Shown: piece by piece, positions 26,668-36,861 of the stretch
How the letters are laid out: each line of letters opens with the position of its first letter
Position numbering within the stretch: the stretch's first letter is position 1
Assembly: GCA_029249445.1 (NCBI GenBank)
Contig: JAQWHI010000008.1
Coordinates: 1-55,119, forward strand
DNA length: 55,119 bases
Direction of reading: 5' to 3'
Origin: Crocinitomicaceae bacterium
Lineage (GTDB): Bacteria; Bacteroidota; Bacteroidia; Flavobacteriales_D; Crocinitomicaceae
Notes under the pieces: generated by a model
Database searches by the model: none
What the model was told of the DNA's origin: nothing
Seen by the model: the letters and a program-made list of their open reading frames with translations, nothing else
Position numbers and translations under genes: made by a program

Positions 26668-27519
26668 ATGAGAGCATTTTACAAGTTTCTATCAGCAAAG
26701 TTTCAAAATGTATTTTTGGATTATAAGGTGGACTTTAAACCGCGTTCTGGAGACGGAAAAGGAGGAGCACATGCTGGTATGTACTCGATTGTCGATGCGC
26801 AACGTGAGGTATATAAAATGCATTTGAATGCATTTTTACAATTCAAAGACACATTTCATAGTATAAAAAAATCAGGAGAAGCGGACGATCAAGATGCACC
26901 GGTTTGGAACAATGGAATGCTACCAGGGTTGGACATTGTGTCGATTTATTCACTTTTGAGGGAAATAAATCCTTCACATTACATTGAAATTGGTTCTGGA
27001 AATTCCACGAAAGTTGTTCGAAAAGCAATTACTGAAGGGAACCTTAAGACCAAAATTACGTCAATTGATCCACACCCAAGAGCGAGTATTGACTCGCTTT
27101 CTGATCGTGTTTTGCGTCAGCCCCTGGAAACGTTAGACAATTATGATTTCATCACCAATTTGGAGGCGGGAGATGTTCTTTTTATTGACAATTCGCATCG
27201 TTGTTTGCCAAATTCAGACGTGACAGTATGTTTTCTTGAGTTGGTTCCCAACTTGAAACCGGGTGTTATTGTTCATGTTCACGACATCTATATCCCATAC
27301 GATTATCCACAATTCATGTGTGATCGTGCGTATTCTGAACAGTATGTCTTGGCAGCAATGCTGCTTTCCAACCCCAAACGCTACAAGCCTATAATGCCCA
27401 ATTTCTTTGTAAGTGAAGATGAGGAGTTACGCGCTATATTGGCACCGATATGGGAGCATGAGGCACTTGATGGTGTAGAAAGGCATGGTGGCTCGTTCTG
27501 GTTTAAAATTGCTGAATAA
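26668..27519 (+). CDS. Class I SAM-dependent methyltransferase
   Basis: 283 residues. The SAM-binding motif I is HYIEIGSGNSTKVV (about 110-123), followed by motif II ITSIDPHPR and the acidic LFIDNSHRC strand. The HVHDIYIPYDYP segment resembles Methyltransf_24-type enzymes found in surface-glycan clusters. It stands alone on the plus strand between polysaccharide genes on the minus strand, so a sugar or lipid-glycan target is plausible but unproven. No signal peptide is present. Confidence 0.8.
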   Translation: MRAFYKFLSAKFQNVFLDYKVDFKPRSGDGKGGAHAGMYSIVDAQREVYKMHLNAFLQFKDTFHSIKKSGEADDQDAPVWNNGMLPGLDIVSIYSLLREINPSHYIEIGSGNSTKVVRKAITEGNLKTKITSIDPHPRASIDSLSDRVLRQPLETLDNYDFITNLEAGDVLFIDNSHRCLPNSDVTVCFLELVPNLKPGVIVHVHDIYIPYDYPQFMCDRAYSEQYVLAAMLLSNPKRYKPIMPNFFVSEDEELRAILAPIWEHEALDGVERHGGSFWFKIAE

Positions 27520-27545
27520 CCTACAAATACACGTTTTGTTGTTTC

Positions 27546-28979
27546 TTACTCTTCCTGTTTGACAATCAACCGCAAGTGTTTGATGTCGATCAGTTTGAAG
27601 GGGATCATAGCAAATACAGCTGCACCGATAATTCCGAGCAATACCGCAACAGACTCCGCTCGAAGGTAAAAGCACAATAAACAAATCAGGGCAACGTAAG
27701 CACCAAGTTGTAGCACTGCCGTTGGAGTAAACGAGAGCTTTAGCATACGGATGCAATAAATAAATTGGGTGAGTGAGACGATGGATTGCGTGATTAAGGT
27801 CGCTACTGCTGCGCCTGTTGCACCATAGTTAGGGATTAAAATCCAGTTGATGGTGATATTGATTCCAATCCCAATCGCAGACAATGAATTTAAGAACAGG
27901 AGGTCACCGCGTGCAGTGAGCAAGGTTCCAAAAACGATGGTGGAACACATACCAATAAAACCAAACATCAACAATTGAAATGGGAGTGTGCTCTCGAAAA
28001 TGTCCTCAGTGTAGATTAGGCTTAAGATATATTCGCTGTTAAAGAAGCTAATTATTGCAATCATGATGGATCCTCCGATCAATAATTTTGATGCTGTTGT
28101 TAGGAGAGGAGCAACATTTTCTTTTTCCTTAAACATTTTCGAAAAGATGGGAAATAGCAGATTTGAAAAGATCATCGCAAACATAAAAAATGCATTGAGC
28201 AATCGGAATCCTTTTGCATAATATCCTGTTTCTGCTTTTCCGTTTTCATGTATGCGCTCTACCATAACAGAATCCAATCGGGTGTAAATAATCATTAAGA
28301 AAATTAGCAAGGCATATGGGAAGCTTTTTTTAATAATGTCGTACGAATACTTGGAATCAAATTTGAGTTTTGGGACTCCCAATTTTGTGAAAATAATTAC
28401 CGAGGCGACGGCTAAGGTAATTCCATAGCACAGCGTTTGAATCCAGATGAACCATTCTATTTTGAATGGCGTCTCTGTGATGGGGGTATATATGAGAACG
28501 CCACAGAATAGAATCAGTAAGAAGCGGTCAAGGATGCTAATGATTGCATCTGTTTTGAAGAGGAGCAGCCCACCAAAGTAGCTACGTGCATAAGCGATTA
28601 GGGTAATGATAAATTGGTTCAAGAGCAGAAAGCTCAACAAGTACATTTCATAGCCATTCCAACCGAGAGCATAGGCGGCGGTGATGGAGACTATACCGTA
28701 TAAAATGAAGAGAAAAAATCGGAAGGACAGCACTTTACTTAAATAGCTTGAAGCCACACTCGGAGCTTGAGCCACACTCTTGGTTGTAAAATTATTGATT
28801 CCCAAGTCCAACAAAATATTGAACAGAAAAGAGAAGTTCAGCAGCGAGAAGTAGATTCCATATTCTTCTGTTGCTACTCGATTTTGAACAGCTGCATCAA
28901 TTCCAAAAATGGCAATGGGCTTTACCAATAGGTTCAAAAGAACCATTAATGCCAAATTGGAAATGAATTTTTTTTGCAT
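27546..28979 (-). CDS. Polysaccharide flippase, second copy
   Basis: 477 residues with about 12-14 membrane helices, starting MQKKFISNLALMVLLNLLVKP. The FSLLNFSFLFNILLDLGI and YTRLDSVMVERIH segments are typical of oligosaccharide flippases. It probably exports a lipid-linked glycan for the ligase and Wzz genes nearby. It differs clearly from the flippase at 14809, so it is not a recent duplicate. No terminator could be identified between it and the convergent methyltransferase gene. Confidence 0.88.
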   Translation of the reverse strand: MQKKFISNLALMVLLNLLVKPIAIFGIDAAVQNRVATEEYGIYFSLLNFSFLFNILLDLGINNFTTKSVAQAPSVASSYLSKVLSFRFFLFILYGIVSITAAYALGWNGYEMYLLSFLLLNQFIITLIAYARSYFGGLLLFKTDAIISILDRFLLILFCGVLIYTPITETPFKIEWFIWIQTLCYGITLAVASVIIFTKLGVPKLKFDSKYSYDIIKKSFPYALLIFLMIIYTRLDSVMVERIHENGKAETGYYAKGFRLLNAFFMFAMIFSNLLFPIFSKMFKEKENVAPLLTTASKLLIGGSIMIAIISFFNSEYILSLIYTEDIFESTLPFQLLMFGFIGMCSTIVFGTLLTARGDLLFLNSLSAIGIGINITINWILIPNYGATGAAVATLITQSIVSLTQFIYCIRMLKLSFTPTAVLQLGAYVALICLLCFYLRAESVAVLLGIIGAAVFAMIPFKLIDIKHLRLIVKQEE

Positions 28980-29069
28980 CGAGGAAATTTCCTTTCAAGT
29001 TTGCTTGGTCAATCAATCCGCAGATTGACGCCCTCAGTTTAAAGCCGCAAAAATAGGAAAATTGCCCGT

Positions 29070-29759
29070 TTATTTGACTACGAGTTTGAACCCCTTACCG
29101 TGCACGTTCATAATTTCTATGGATTCGTCCTCTTTGAGTGCTTTGCGGAGTTTTGCAATATAGACATCCATACTTCGCCCGTTGAAATAGTTATCGTCCC
29201 CCCAGACGGCTCTCAATGTGGCTTGTCGATCCAAGATTTCATTTTTGTTTTTAACCAATAATTTCAGCAATTGATTTTCTTTGGTCGTGAGTTTCTTAAC
29301 TTCATCTTTGAGGTGCAACAAACGAATGTCTGGTTCATATTTAATGGTTCCAATTAAGTAATGTTGGTCAACTTCTGAATCGGTTGTTTCAGTTCTTCTT
29401 GTAATAGCAGTAATTCGAGCGAGCAATTCTTCCATAGCGAATGGCTTGGTCAAGTAATCATCTGCACCAATCGAAAATCCTTCGAGCTTGTCTTCCTTCA
29501 TTGACTTTGCAGTGAGGAACAAGATGGGAACTTTCCTGTCAATTTCTCTGATTTCTTTGGCAAGCGTAAAGCCATCCATTTCAGGCATCATTACATCGAA
29601 AATACAGAACTGATAGGTGTCCGAATTGAATTTGTCAAATGCAATTTTTCCATTTTGTGCCAGCGTGACATCAAAGCCTTTTGATTTCAAAAAGGTTTGT
29701 AGTAAATGTCCAAGATTTACATCATCTTCGGCCAATAAAATAGAAGTTCTTTTTTCCAT
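29070..29759 (-). CDS. rprY: OmpR-family response regulator, RprY-like
   Basis: 229 residues. The receiver domain (1-120) has the acidic pair Glu11/Asp12, the phosphorylation site Asp55 (FCIFDVMMPEMDG) and Lys105 (DDYLTKPF). The C-terminal winged helix (about 135-229) has the NYFNGRSMDVYIAKLRKAL recognition region. It lies 2 bases downstream of its kinase gene. The layout and sequence resemble Bacteroides RprY, which controls envelope and stress genes; the symbol is assigned by resemblance only. Confidence 0.9.
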   Translation of the reverse strand: MEKRTSILLAEDDVNLGHLLQTFLKSKGFDVTLAQNGKIAFDKFNSDTYQFCIFDVMMPEMDGFTLAKEIREIDRKVPILFLTAKSMKEDKLEGFSIGADDYLTKPFAMEELLARITAITRRTETTDSEVDQHYLIGTIKYEPDIRLLHLKDEVKKLTTKENQLLKLLVKNKNEILDRQATLRAVWGDDNYFNGRSMDVYIAKLRKALKEDESIEIMNVHGKGFKLVVK

Positions 29760-29761
29760 GC

Positions 29762-31372
29762 TTACTCTTTAATTACAATCGTGAACGTTGATCCTACTCC
29801 CAATTTACTTTTCACTTGTATGTCCCATCCGTGTAATTCTGCGACTGCTTTTACATAGCTCAATCCCAGTCCGAATCCTTTTACATTGTGGACGTTTCCT
29901 GTAGGAATACGATATAGTTTATCAAATATTTTATTCAGGTGTTCTTTTTTTATGCCTATACCTTCGTCAGTTACCATTAATTTAGTTTGACCTCCATCTG
30001 TGCACAGATCAACAGTAACCTTGGGGCTGCCCTCACTGTATTTTATGGCGTTGTCAACCAAATTCGATATTAAATTGCGAATGTGCATTCGATCGCCGTT
30101 CACCTGAATTTTAGTTGGAGAGGTATTTGTTCGTATCTCTCCACCCGAACTCATGACTCTAAATTGCGCATTTTCTGCGACATGTTCAACAAGTTCATTT
30201 AAAATAATTGGTTCTGAATTCAATTTCAGTTCTCCTTTTTCAAGTGTTGCACTTTGCAAAATTCGCTCTACCAGTCTGCCCAAACGTTTGTTTTCCTCAT
30301 TAATCATGTTCACATAGGGCTGCGTTTCTTTGTTCACGTTTTTAACCATGTCCTCGTCATTCATTGCTTGGCAGGCAAGAGAGATTGTAGAAATTGGCGT
30401 TTTGAATTCATGTGTCATGTTTGAAATGAAATCGCTTTTCATCTCTGATAATTTCTTTTGAGAGAGGATGGTTCGAAACATGAATATTAGTGCGATAACG
30501 ATCAATGCCAAGAGCGAGAGGTTCATCAAAAGTGGGAGCCACATACCACGCAATACAAAAGCGCGTTCTCTTGGGAAGTGAACAAAAAGAAACAATTCTT
30601 CATCGAATGAATTGGTTGGAAAGAGACGTGTTTTGTGTGTTTTTGAAGTATCGATAGTTGTTGAATAGTTCTTAGGTGCTTGATCGAATTGAACAGGGTT
30701 CAATTTCGAGTCGACCACCATATACTCGAATTTGTCTGGAATATTTTCCAGTTTCAGTTCCGTTGTGAGTGCAGAATCTAGAAAAGCGACATCCAATCGC
30801 TTGGATGCATCTTCATATCGTTCACTTCTGAAGATGTCCATCATCATGTTGTTCACGAAGCTGGCTTTTTTCATTACTTTTTGCATCACTCGTTCGTTCA
30901 GTTGCACTTCAAGTTTTGCGGGATTGTGATTTGTATGACCTGGGCTGTGGAACAAGTCCCTAATTTCATGTATGTCTCTTGCCAGTACTTTTTGCTCTGC
31001 CGTTACTCCAGATATCGAATCGTAGGAGCGTCCCTTTATGATGAGGTAATGCTGCAGTTGGTTGTTTTCGAAGATGGATGTATCTTGGATTGAAATCGAC
31101 TCTTCTACAGAAAGGAGGTTTTTAAATTCCTCTTTTAGTAGGTCCTTGTATTGCACTCCGAAGTTTTTGTTTGCAATTTTGAGGTAATGGCGAATGTCTT
31201 CTGCTCTTTCATGACTGAGCGAAATGCGCTCCAGTGTCATTGAGAACCGGTCGTTAAATTCAGCAGATTTTTTGTTGAATACATGAATCAATTGAAATAC
31301 TTGTATGAAGAGCAGCGCTGCCATTGCTGACACGACCAGAAATAAGATGGGTTTTACGCGAATTTTCTTCAA
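29762..31372 (-). CDS. rprX: Sensor histidine kinase, RprX-like
   Basis: 536 residues. Membrane helices near 8-30 and 279-300 enclose a periplasmic sensor of about 250 residues with no recognised domain. The cytoplasmic part has the H-box at His321 (MTHEFKTPISTI), the N-box LVDNAIKYSEG, the G1 box DEGIGIKKEHLNKIFDK and the G2 region GFGLGLSYVKAVAELHGW. It transcribes first, with the response regulator immediately after, as in RprX-RprY pairs. The signal sensed is unknown. Confidence 0.9.
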   Translation of the reverse strand: MKKIRVKPILFLVVSAMAALLFIQVFQLIHVFNKKSAEFNDRFSMTLERISLSHERAEDIRHYLKIANKNFGVQYKDLLKEEFKNLLSVEESISIQDTSIFENNQLQHYLIIKGRSYDSISGVTAEQKVLARDIHEIRDLFHSPGHTNHNPAKLEVQLNERVMQKVMKKASFVNNMMMDIFRSERYEDASKRLDVAFLDSALTTELKLENIPDKFEYMVVDSKLNPVQFDQAPKNYSTTIDTSKTHKTRLFPTNSFDEELFLFVHFPRERAFVLRGMWLPLLMNLSLLALIVIALIFMFRTILSQKKLSEMKSDFISNMTHEFKTPISTISLACQAMNDEDMVKNVNKETQPYVNMINEENKRLGRLVERILQSATLEKGELKLNSEPIILNELVEHVAENAQFRVMSSGGEIRTNTSPTKIQVNGDRMHIRNLISNLVDNAIKYSEGSPKVTVDLCTDGGQTKLMVTDEGIGIKKEHLNKIFDKLYRIPTGNVHNVKGFGLGLSYVKAVAELHGWDIQVKSKLGVGSTFTIVIKE

Positions 31373-31472
31373 AAAGCCAGTTTTTATCGAATGTACAGCA
31401 AACCATTGTTGACATTGAGTCAGTTAACGTTTTTTAACAGCGGTTAGAAATGCAATTTTGACGCACTTTTCA

Positions 31473-31946
31473 TTAGAAGGTTTGAAGTCTTCTGACTTGC
31501 AAAAATCGTTTTGTGTAATTCGAATTGTAGTAATCTGTGATGCTCACACCAAAGTGTTTTTTTGAGCTTGAGCAATGAATAAATTTCATTCCTTTTGCAT
31601 TCTTTTCTATAACGATGCCTATATGTCCTATGGTTCTGCTCCCAGGTTGCGTTCCAGAAAAAAGGATACAGTCTCCTACCTGGCATTCTTCCAGTGAGAC
31701 ACGAGACCCCATAGAACCGTATACTTTGGAGCTGCGTGAGCTCTTAATTCCAATTGATTTATAGACGTAGTGTGTGAATCCTGAGCAGTCGAAACTGACA
31801 TTCGGATTGCTCGTTGCCCATTTGTAAGGGACACCTAACTGGGCTTTCGCAATCGCAACAAGTGAATCCATTTTTGTAGGCGCATTTTCCTGTGCAAACA
31901 CTTGTAAACCAATAAATAACATACTAAAAATCACGAGTAATTTCAT
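31473..31946 (-). CDS. NlpC/P60 family cysteine peptidase (C40)
   Basis: 157 residues with a signal peptide ending near VFAQ. The papain-like domain has the catalytic Cys54 (FDCSGF), His108 (GHIGIV) and a third polar residue, His124 (FIHCSSS). Such enzymes cut gamma-D-Glu-diamino-acid bonds in peptidoglycan stem peptides. The small size, a single domain without an SH3 part, is common in Bacteroidota. It has its own promoter and is not coupled to the two-component genes downstream. Confidence 0.92.
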   Translation of the reverse strand: MKLLVIFSMLFIGLQVFAQENAPTKMDSLVAIAKAQLGVPYKWATSNPNVSFDCSGFTHYVYKSIGIKSSRSSKVYGSMGSRVSLEECQVGDCILFSGTQPGSRTIGHIGIVIEKNAKGMKFIHCSSSKKHFGVSITDYYNSNYTKRFLQVRRLQTF

Positions 31947-31950
31947 ACGG

Positions 31951-31981
31951 TAAAGATACGATTTTCACTCGTTTACTTCAA
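31951..31981 (-). promoter_or_regulatory. Promoter of the NlpC/P60 gene
   Basis: On the minus strand TTG (31981-31979), a 20-base spacer and TATCTTTA (31958-31951), one base from the TAnnTTTG consensus. The start codon follows after 4 bases, so the transcript would be nearly leaderless. Confidence 0.55.
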
Positions 31982-32058
31982 GTTTGAGTCATGAATTAGG
32001 GCTCGAATTTATTGAGGAAACAAGATTTTTCTGCAATCAACGTTGTACATTCGTGATA

Positions 32059-35000
32059 ATGTCAGTTTTTCGTGTCTTTTTGAGTGGCATACTATTGCTT
32101 TTACTTCCATCCATTGGGTGGTCGCAAGGGTCGAATTTACGTGCAAAAACCATTGTATATTCTAAACAGACCATCAAATTGGATACGGCTTCAATTGACC
32201 CACTTTCCTTTCGACTGTATTGTGGTGAGACCCGGGTGGCTTCCGAAGAATTTGATTTGGATTTTGCGGCAGCAGAATTGCAACTTAGCGGACTGTGTGA
32301 TTCGACGTTACGCGTTTTTTACCGTGTATTTCCATTTAATTTTGACCGGCGCTATCAATTGAGGGATACAAGTAGTATTTACTCGAGGACAAAGGGAGAC
32401 CGCGATAAGTTTTTAATCACATCGAGCAATATACAAACAGACATTTTCGGTGGAACAGGCCTCACCAAATCGGGCAGTATTTCAAGAGGTGTTTCGTTTG
32501 GAAACAACCAAGACTTAGGCGTCAATTCAACGCTAAACCTTGAGCTTTCCGGGCAGATTGCCCCCAATCTCAAGTTGCTTGCTTCAGTTTCGGATGACAA
32601 TCTTCCCATTCAACCGGAGGGAAACACAAACAAGTTACGTGAGTTTGATCAAGTATTTATCCAGGTGTACAACGAGCGCTTAAAATTGATTGCGGGAGAT
32701 TTTTGGTTGCACAAACCGATGGGTTATTTCATGAAATATAAGAAGCGTGCCCAAGGTTTGACTGCAAATTATCAGTGGTCGGATGCTACGGATCACAAAT
32801 GGACTTCGCAGGTCAGTGGTGCACTTTCTCGCGGAAAGTTCCAACGGCAAAAAATTCAAGGGATTGAGGGGAATCAAGGACCTTATCGATTGGTTGGTGC
32901 AGAGAACGAACCGTTCATTATCGTTCTTTCAGGAACAGAAAAGGTATTTATTGATGGAAAGTTGCTAGAGCGTGGTCAGGAGTTCGATTATGTGATTGAT
33001 TACAATACAGCAGAGGTTACATTTACCTCAAGAAACCAAATCACGAAGGATTCAAGAATTGTTGTTGAATTCCAGTATTCGGATCAAAATTATGCCCGAT
33101 CGTTGTTTCAAACATCAACGACTTATCAATCGAAACGCATGAAGTTCTGGCTCAATGCCTATTCTGAACAGGATGCAAAAAATCAATCCTTGCAGCAAGA
33201 GTTGAGCTTGGGGCAAAAAGGAGTGTTGTCAATGATTGGCGATTCCTTGGATCTGGCACGTACCTCTAGTATTGATTCAGTTGGTTTTTTTGAGAATCAA
33301 AACTTGTATAAATTGGTTGCGGTTGGTGGTGTCGATTCGGTATTGGTTGCTTCCGTAAATCCCGATTCAGCAGTGTACCGAGCGACCTTCGAATTTGTTG
33401 GCGCCAACAATGGAGATTACCGTTTTAGTAACTACAATGCGCTTGGAAAAGTGTTTGTGTATGTTGCTCCCCTTCTCGGAGTTCAGCAGGGAGATTATGC
33501 CCCCTCTCGATTGATTGTGACACCGAAGATGCGACAGATGGTTTCGTCTGGAGTAGAAATAAAGTTGCGCCCGAAATTGGTACTTGAAACCGCACTTTCT
33601 TACACGAAAAATGACGTCAACACGTTTTCGGCATTGGATGCAAACGACGATCAGAGCATTGCAGCGCATGCAAAATTAACTGGCGACATTGCACTCTCGA
33701 AAGACTCCATTCCCAATTGGATCCTTCGCACAAAGATCGCTATTGAAGCGAGAGAACGCAATTTCACACCCATAGAACAGTACCGTGCTGTCGAGTTTGA
33801 CCGCGATTGGAACACGAGAAATAAAGGGTTTGTTGGAAACCAGCTTGCGTCGTCAGTAGGGGCAAATTTCATACGCCGAGAGAAGGGGACGATCAATGTG
33901 GAAGGACAGCAGTATTTGATTGGAACAGATTATTCTGGCACTCGAGCGCAATCCAATGGGAAATGGAACAGCAATGGGTTTCAAGCTACGTGGGATGGAA
34001 GTTACTTGACCAGTAGAACGGACGTTCAAAACACATTTTTTAGACACCGGGCAGAGGTCTCCCAATCGCTTGGCCGATTTAAGATTGGATACAAAGACGA
34101 TCACGAACAGAATGAATTTCAGGGCGCCATTTTACAGCCCAACTCGTATGCCTTTTTTGATTACCAGTTTTATATTGCCAGTGCCGACACCATCAAAAAC
34201 CAATTCAAGTTGATTTACCGTGAACGCTTTGATCAAAGGTCTGACAGCTCGTCATTAATTGGAGCAGCAAAGGCGCGCTCGGTGGGGGGTGAAATTGCGA
34301 TTACAGAATGGAAAAATCAAAAATTGAATGTTGTTACGAGTTACCGTGAATTGAAGGTACAAGATGAGGTGCTGATCGATGCAACACCAGAAAACACCTT
34401 GTTGGGACGGGTGGAGTACGAATTGCGCGCATGGAATGGTGCGCTGTCGCTTAATACCTTTTATGAGGCGGGATCGGGCTTGGAGTTAAAACGTGAATTT
34501 TTATACATTCAAGTCAACGATGGGCAGGGGGTGTATACATGGATTGATTACAATGCGGATGGCGTGAAAGATTTGAATGAGTTTGAGATTGCACAATTCG
34601 TAGATCAGGCCAGTTACATTCGTGTGTTTACTCCGAGCAATGAATACGTTAAGACGTATTCCAATGAATTCAATCAATCCATTTATTTAAAGCCGAGTCG
34701 GATTTGGTCGCGCTCGAGTGGTGTACGCAAATTTTTGACGCGATTTTCAGATCAAGCACGGGTGCGTATTCGACGAAAAACAGACTATTTCAATACCAAT
34801 GAGGCGTTCAATCCCTTTGTTACTACTATCAACGACACGAATTTAATTTCGACCAACTCCAACCTTCGAAACACCTTATTTTTCAACCGTTCTTCGAGCG
34901 TTTTTGGGGCGGAATACAGTTATCAAAGTGTGAGTAGTAAAACACTTTTGGCCTCTGGGTTTGACTCTCGATCCAATCAGTTTCATGCACTTTCTATGCG

Positions 35001-35499
35001 CTTGAACATAAAGAAGCAGTTTACGCTGAAAGTTTTGGGAAAGACCGGAGCGAAGTCTTCTGAAGCTGATTATACGTCAGGCCGGGATTATCAATTGAGT
35101 TTTACAAGCGTTGAACCGAGTTTTATTTTTCAGCCGAATACAGTTTTTCGAGTCACCATTGACACACGTGGATCGGAGAAACGCAATGCGGTGGTGCTTG
35201 GTGGAGAGCGCTCAACGGTTTTGGAACTTGGATCTACATTTAAATACAATCAGCGTGAGCGTGGTAGCTTGCAAGGGAGTTTTAAATTGGTAAACATTCG
35301 CTACACGGGGCAGCAAAACTCTGCACTTGGATTCGAAATGTTGGAGGGATTGAAGCCTGGGATCAACTACACATGGAATTTCGGTTATCAGCGTTCCATT
35401 TCGCAAAACTTGCAGTTGTCGATTCAATACAACGGGAGAAAGTCGGAAGACAACAAATTCATCCACTCTGGGGGAATGGAGGTTCGGGCGTTTTTCTAG
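32059..35499 (+). CDS. Very large outer-membrane beta-barrel-like protein, function unknown
   Basis: The ATG at 32059 gives a clear signal peptide (SVFRVFLSGILLLLLPSIGWSQG); the frame is open 25 codons further upstream without such a signal. The mature part of about 1120 residues has a short N-terminal region, then long stretches of alternating polar and hydrophobic residues with many aromatic and Asn/Ser turns. It ends in GGMEVRAFF, with the terminal Phe typical of outer-membrane barrels. No TonB box, plug, or T9SS tail is visible. I do not recognise a named family; segments such as DYNTAEVTFTSRNQITKDSR recall repeated barrel-lining motifs of large Bacteroidota porins. Its role is unknown. 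Confidence 0.8.
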   Translation: MSVFRVFLSGILLLLLPSIGWSQGSNLRAKTIVYSKQTIKLDTASIDPLSFRLYCGETRVASEEFDLDFAAAELQLSGLCDSTLRVFYRVFPFNFDRRYQLRDTSSIYSRTKGDRDKFLITSSNIQTDIFGGTGLTKSGSISRGVSFGNNQDLGVNSTLNLELSGQIAPNLKLLASVSDDNLPIQPEGNTNKLREFDQVFIQVYNERLKLIAGDFWLHKPMGYFMKYKKRAQGLTANYQWSDATDHKWTSQVSGALSRGKFQRQKIQGIEGNQGPYRLVGAENEPFIIVLSGTEKVFIDGKLLERGQEFDYVIDYNTAEVTFTSRNQITKDSRIVVEFQYSDQNYARSLFQTSTTYQSKRMKFWLNAYSEQDAKNQSLQQELSLGQKGVLSMIGDSLDLARTSSIDSVGFFENQNLYKLVAVGGVDSVLVASVNPDSAVYRATFEFVGANNGDYRFSNYNALGKVFVYVAPLLGVQQGDYAPSRLIVTPKMRQMVSSGVEIKLRPKLVLETALSYTKNDVNTFSALDANDDQSIAAHAKLTGDIALSKDSIPNWILRTKIAIEARERNFTPIEQYRAVEFDRDWNTRNKGFVGNQLASSVGANFIRREKGTINVEGQQYLIGTDYSGTRAQSNGKWNSNGFQATWDGSYLTSRTDVQNTFFRHRAEVSQSLGRFKIGYKDDHEQNEFQGAILQPNSYAFFDYQFYIASADTIKNQFKLIYRERFDQRSDSSSLIGAAKARSVGGEIAITEWKNQKLNVVTSYRELKVQDEVLIDATPENTLLGRVEYELRAWNGALSLNTFYEAGSGLELKREFLYIQVNDGQGVYTWIDYNADGVKDLNEFEIAQFVDQASYIRVFTPSNEYVKTYSNEFNQSIYLKPSRIWSRSSGVRKFLTRFSDQARVRIRRKTDYFNTNEAFNPFVTTINDTNLISTNSNLRNTLFFNRSSSVFGAEYSYQSVSSKTLLASGFDSRSNQFHALSMRLNIKKQFTLKVLGKTGAKSSEADYTSGRDYQLSFTSVEPSFIFQPNTVFRVTIDTRGSEKRNAVVLGGERSTVLELGSTFKYNQRERGSLQGSFKLVNIRYTGQQNSALGFEMLEGLKPGINYTWNFGYQRSISQNLQLSIQYNGRKSEDNKFIHSGGMEVRAFF

Positions 35500-35513
35500 G
35501 CAACGATTTGCCT
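35498..35513. terminator. Short hairpin between convergent genes, weak terminator candidate
   Basis: AGGCAA and TTGCCT pair perfectly around CGAT, beginning inside the stop codon of the barrel gene. The T-run after it is poor (GTTTCG), so termination strength is uncertain. Confidence 0.3.
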
Positions 35514-35532
35514 GTTTCGCCGTTGAATGGTT

Positions 35533-36843
35533 TTATTTTTTTCGGAAGAAGATTTTGATGGGTACTCCTTCAAAGTCAAAATGATCTCGAATACGGTTTT
35601 CAAGAAAGCGTTTGTATCCATCACCAATGTATTGTGGGAGGTTACAGAAAAAGGCAAATGATGGCGCATGCGTCGGCAATTGCTGGATGTATTTGATTTT
35701 GATGTACTTTCCTTTTGTTGACGGTGGTGGTGTTGCTTCAATAATTTCTTGCAGTACTTCGTTGAGTTTTGATGTAGGAATCTTTTTGATTCTGTTTTCG
35801 TGCACGCGCGTTGCTGTTTCCAGTGCTTTGTGAATTCGTTGTTTTGTCAGTGTTGATGTGAAGATGATCGGCACATCATTGAAGGGAGCGAGCTGCTCAC
35901 GTACTTTTTCTTCGTAGGCTGCCATTGTTTTGTGGTCTTTTTCGACCAAATCCCATTTGTTTATCAGTACGACTATACCTTTTGAGTTTTTCTCAGCAAT
36001 GTAATAGATGTTCAAGTCTTGTTTTTGAATCCCTTCCTCGGCATCTACCATGAAAATACAGACGTCTGAATTTTCAATGGCACGCACGGAGCGCAGAACC
36101 GAATAGTATTCAATGTCTTCGTGGACCTTTGCTTTTTTACGAATTCCAGCAGTATCGATTAGCATAAAATCAAAACCGTAGGCATTGTAGCGTGTATTGA
36201 TCGAGTCTCTTGTTGTTCCTGAAATATCGGTAACAATGTTGCGTTCTTCTCCAGTTAGGGCATTGATTAGAGACGATTTTCCGACATTTGGTTTTCCGAT
36301 AATCGCAAAGTGAGGCAAGTCTTCGCCTTCGCGGACAGAGTCATCTTTTTCGTCAAATTCTTTTACGATTTCATCGAGCAGTTCACCTGTACCGCTTCCA
36401 TTGGTTGCTGACAGGTCGAATACTTCACCTAGTCCCAGTGACCAAAACTCGGAGGAGAGTCCAACGCGTTCTGAATTGTCGACTTTGTTGGCTCCGATCA
36501 TTACTTTTTTCTTTGACTTTCGGAGCAATTTGGCAACGGTTTCATCGAGATCAACCAGTCCTGTAGTAACGTCGAGCATGAATATAATGACGTTGGCTTC
36601 ATCGATTGCAATTTCTACTTGTTTTCGGATTTCAGCTTCGAACACGTCATCGGTTCCGTTGGCATATCCTCCTGTATCGATTACGGAGAAGTCGACACCA
36701 TTCCATTCACCTCGTCCATAAATTCGATCGCGGGTCACGCCGCTTACTTCTTTAACAATGGCTGTTTTTGACTCGGTTAGACGGTTGAAAAGTGTTGATT
36801 TCCCAACGTTTGGTCGTCCTACAATTGCGATGATGTTGCTCAT
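35533..36843 (-). CDS. der: Ribosome biogenesis GTPase Der
   Basis: Der (EngA) helps mature the 50S subunit. I start at the ATG at 36843, giving [17 protein letters not shown] as in other Der proteins; an ATG five codons earlier is possible. The 436-residue product has two GTPase domains in tandem, with P-loops at 9-17 (GRPNVGKST) and about 183-191 (GKPNVGKSS). G4 motifs are GANKVD and LINKWD. A KH-like domain of about 100 residues ends in IKIFFRKK. It lies 18 bases after the era stop and is co-transcribed with it. Confidence 0.96.
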   Translation of the reverse strand: MSNIIAIVGRPNVGKSTLFNRLTESKTAIVKEVSGVTRDRIYGRGEWNGVDFSVIDTGGYANGTDDVFEAEIRKQVEIAIDEANVIIFMLDVTTGLVDLDETVAKLLRKSKKKVMIGANKVDNSERVGLSSEFWSLGLGEVFDLSATNGSGTGELLDEIVKEFDEKDDSVREGEDLPHFAIIGKPNVGKSSLINALTGEERNIVTDISGTTRDSINTRYNAYGFDFMLIDTAGIRKKAKVHEDIEYYSVLRSVRAIENSDVCIFMVDAEEGIQKQDLNIYYIAEKNSKGIVVLINKWDLVEKDHKTMAAYEEKVREQLAPFNDVPIIFTSTLTKQRIHKALETATRVHENRIKKIPTSKLNEVLQEIIEATPPPSTKGKYIKIKYIQQLPTHAPSFAFFCNLPQYIGDGYKRFLENRIRDHFDFEGVPIKIFFRKK

Positions 36844-36861
36844 ATCTCTATTGTTCACGGC

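Noticed and set aside
14809..28979. Idea that the two flippases are a recent duplication
   Set aside because: Their sequences differ from the first residues onward and their lengths and neighbours differ; they are only distant family members.
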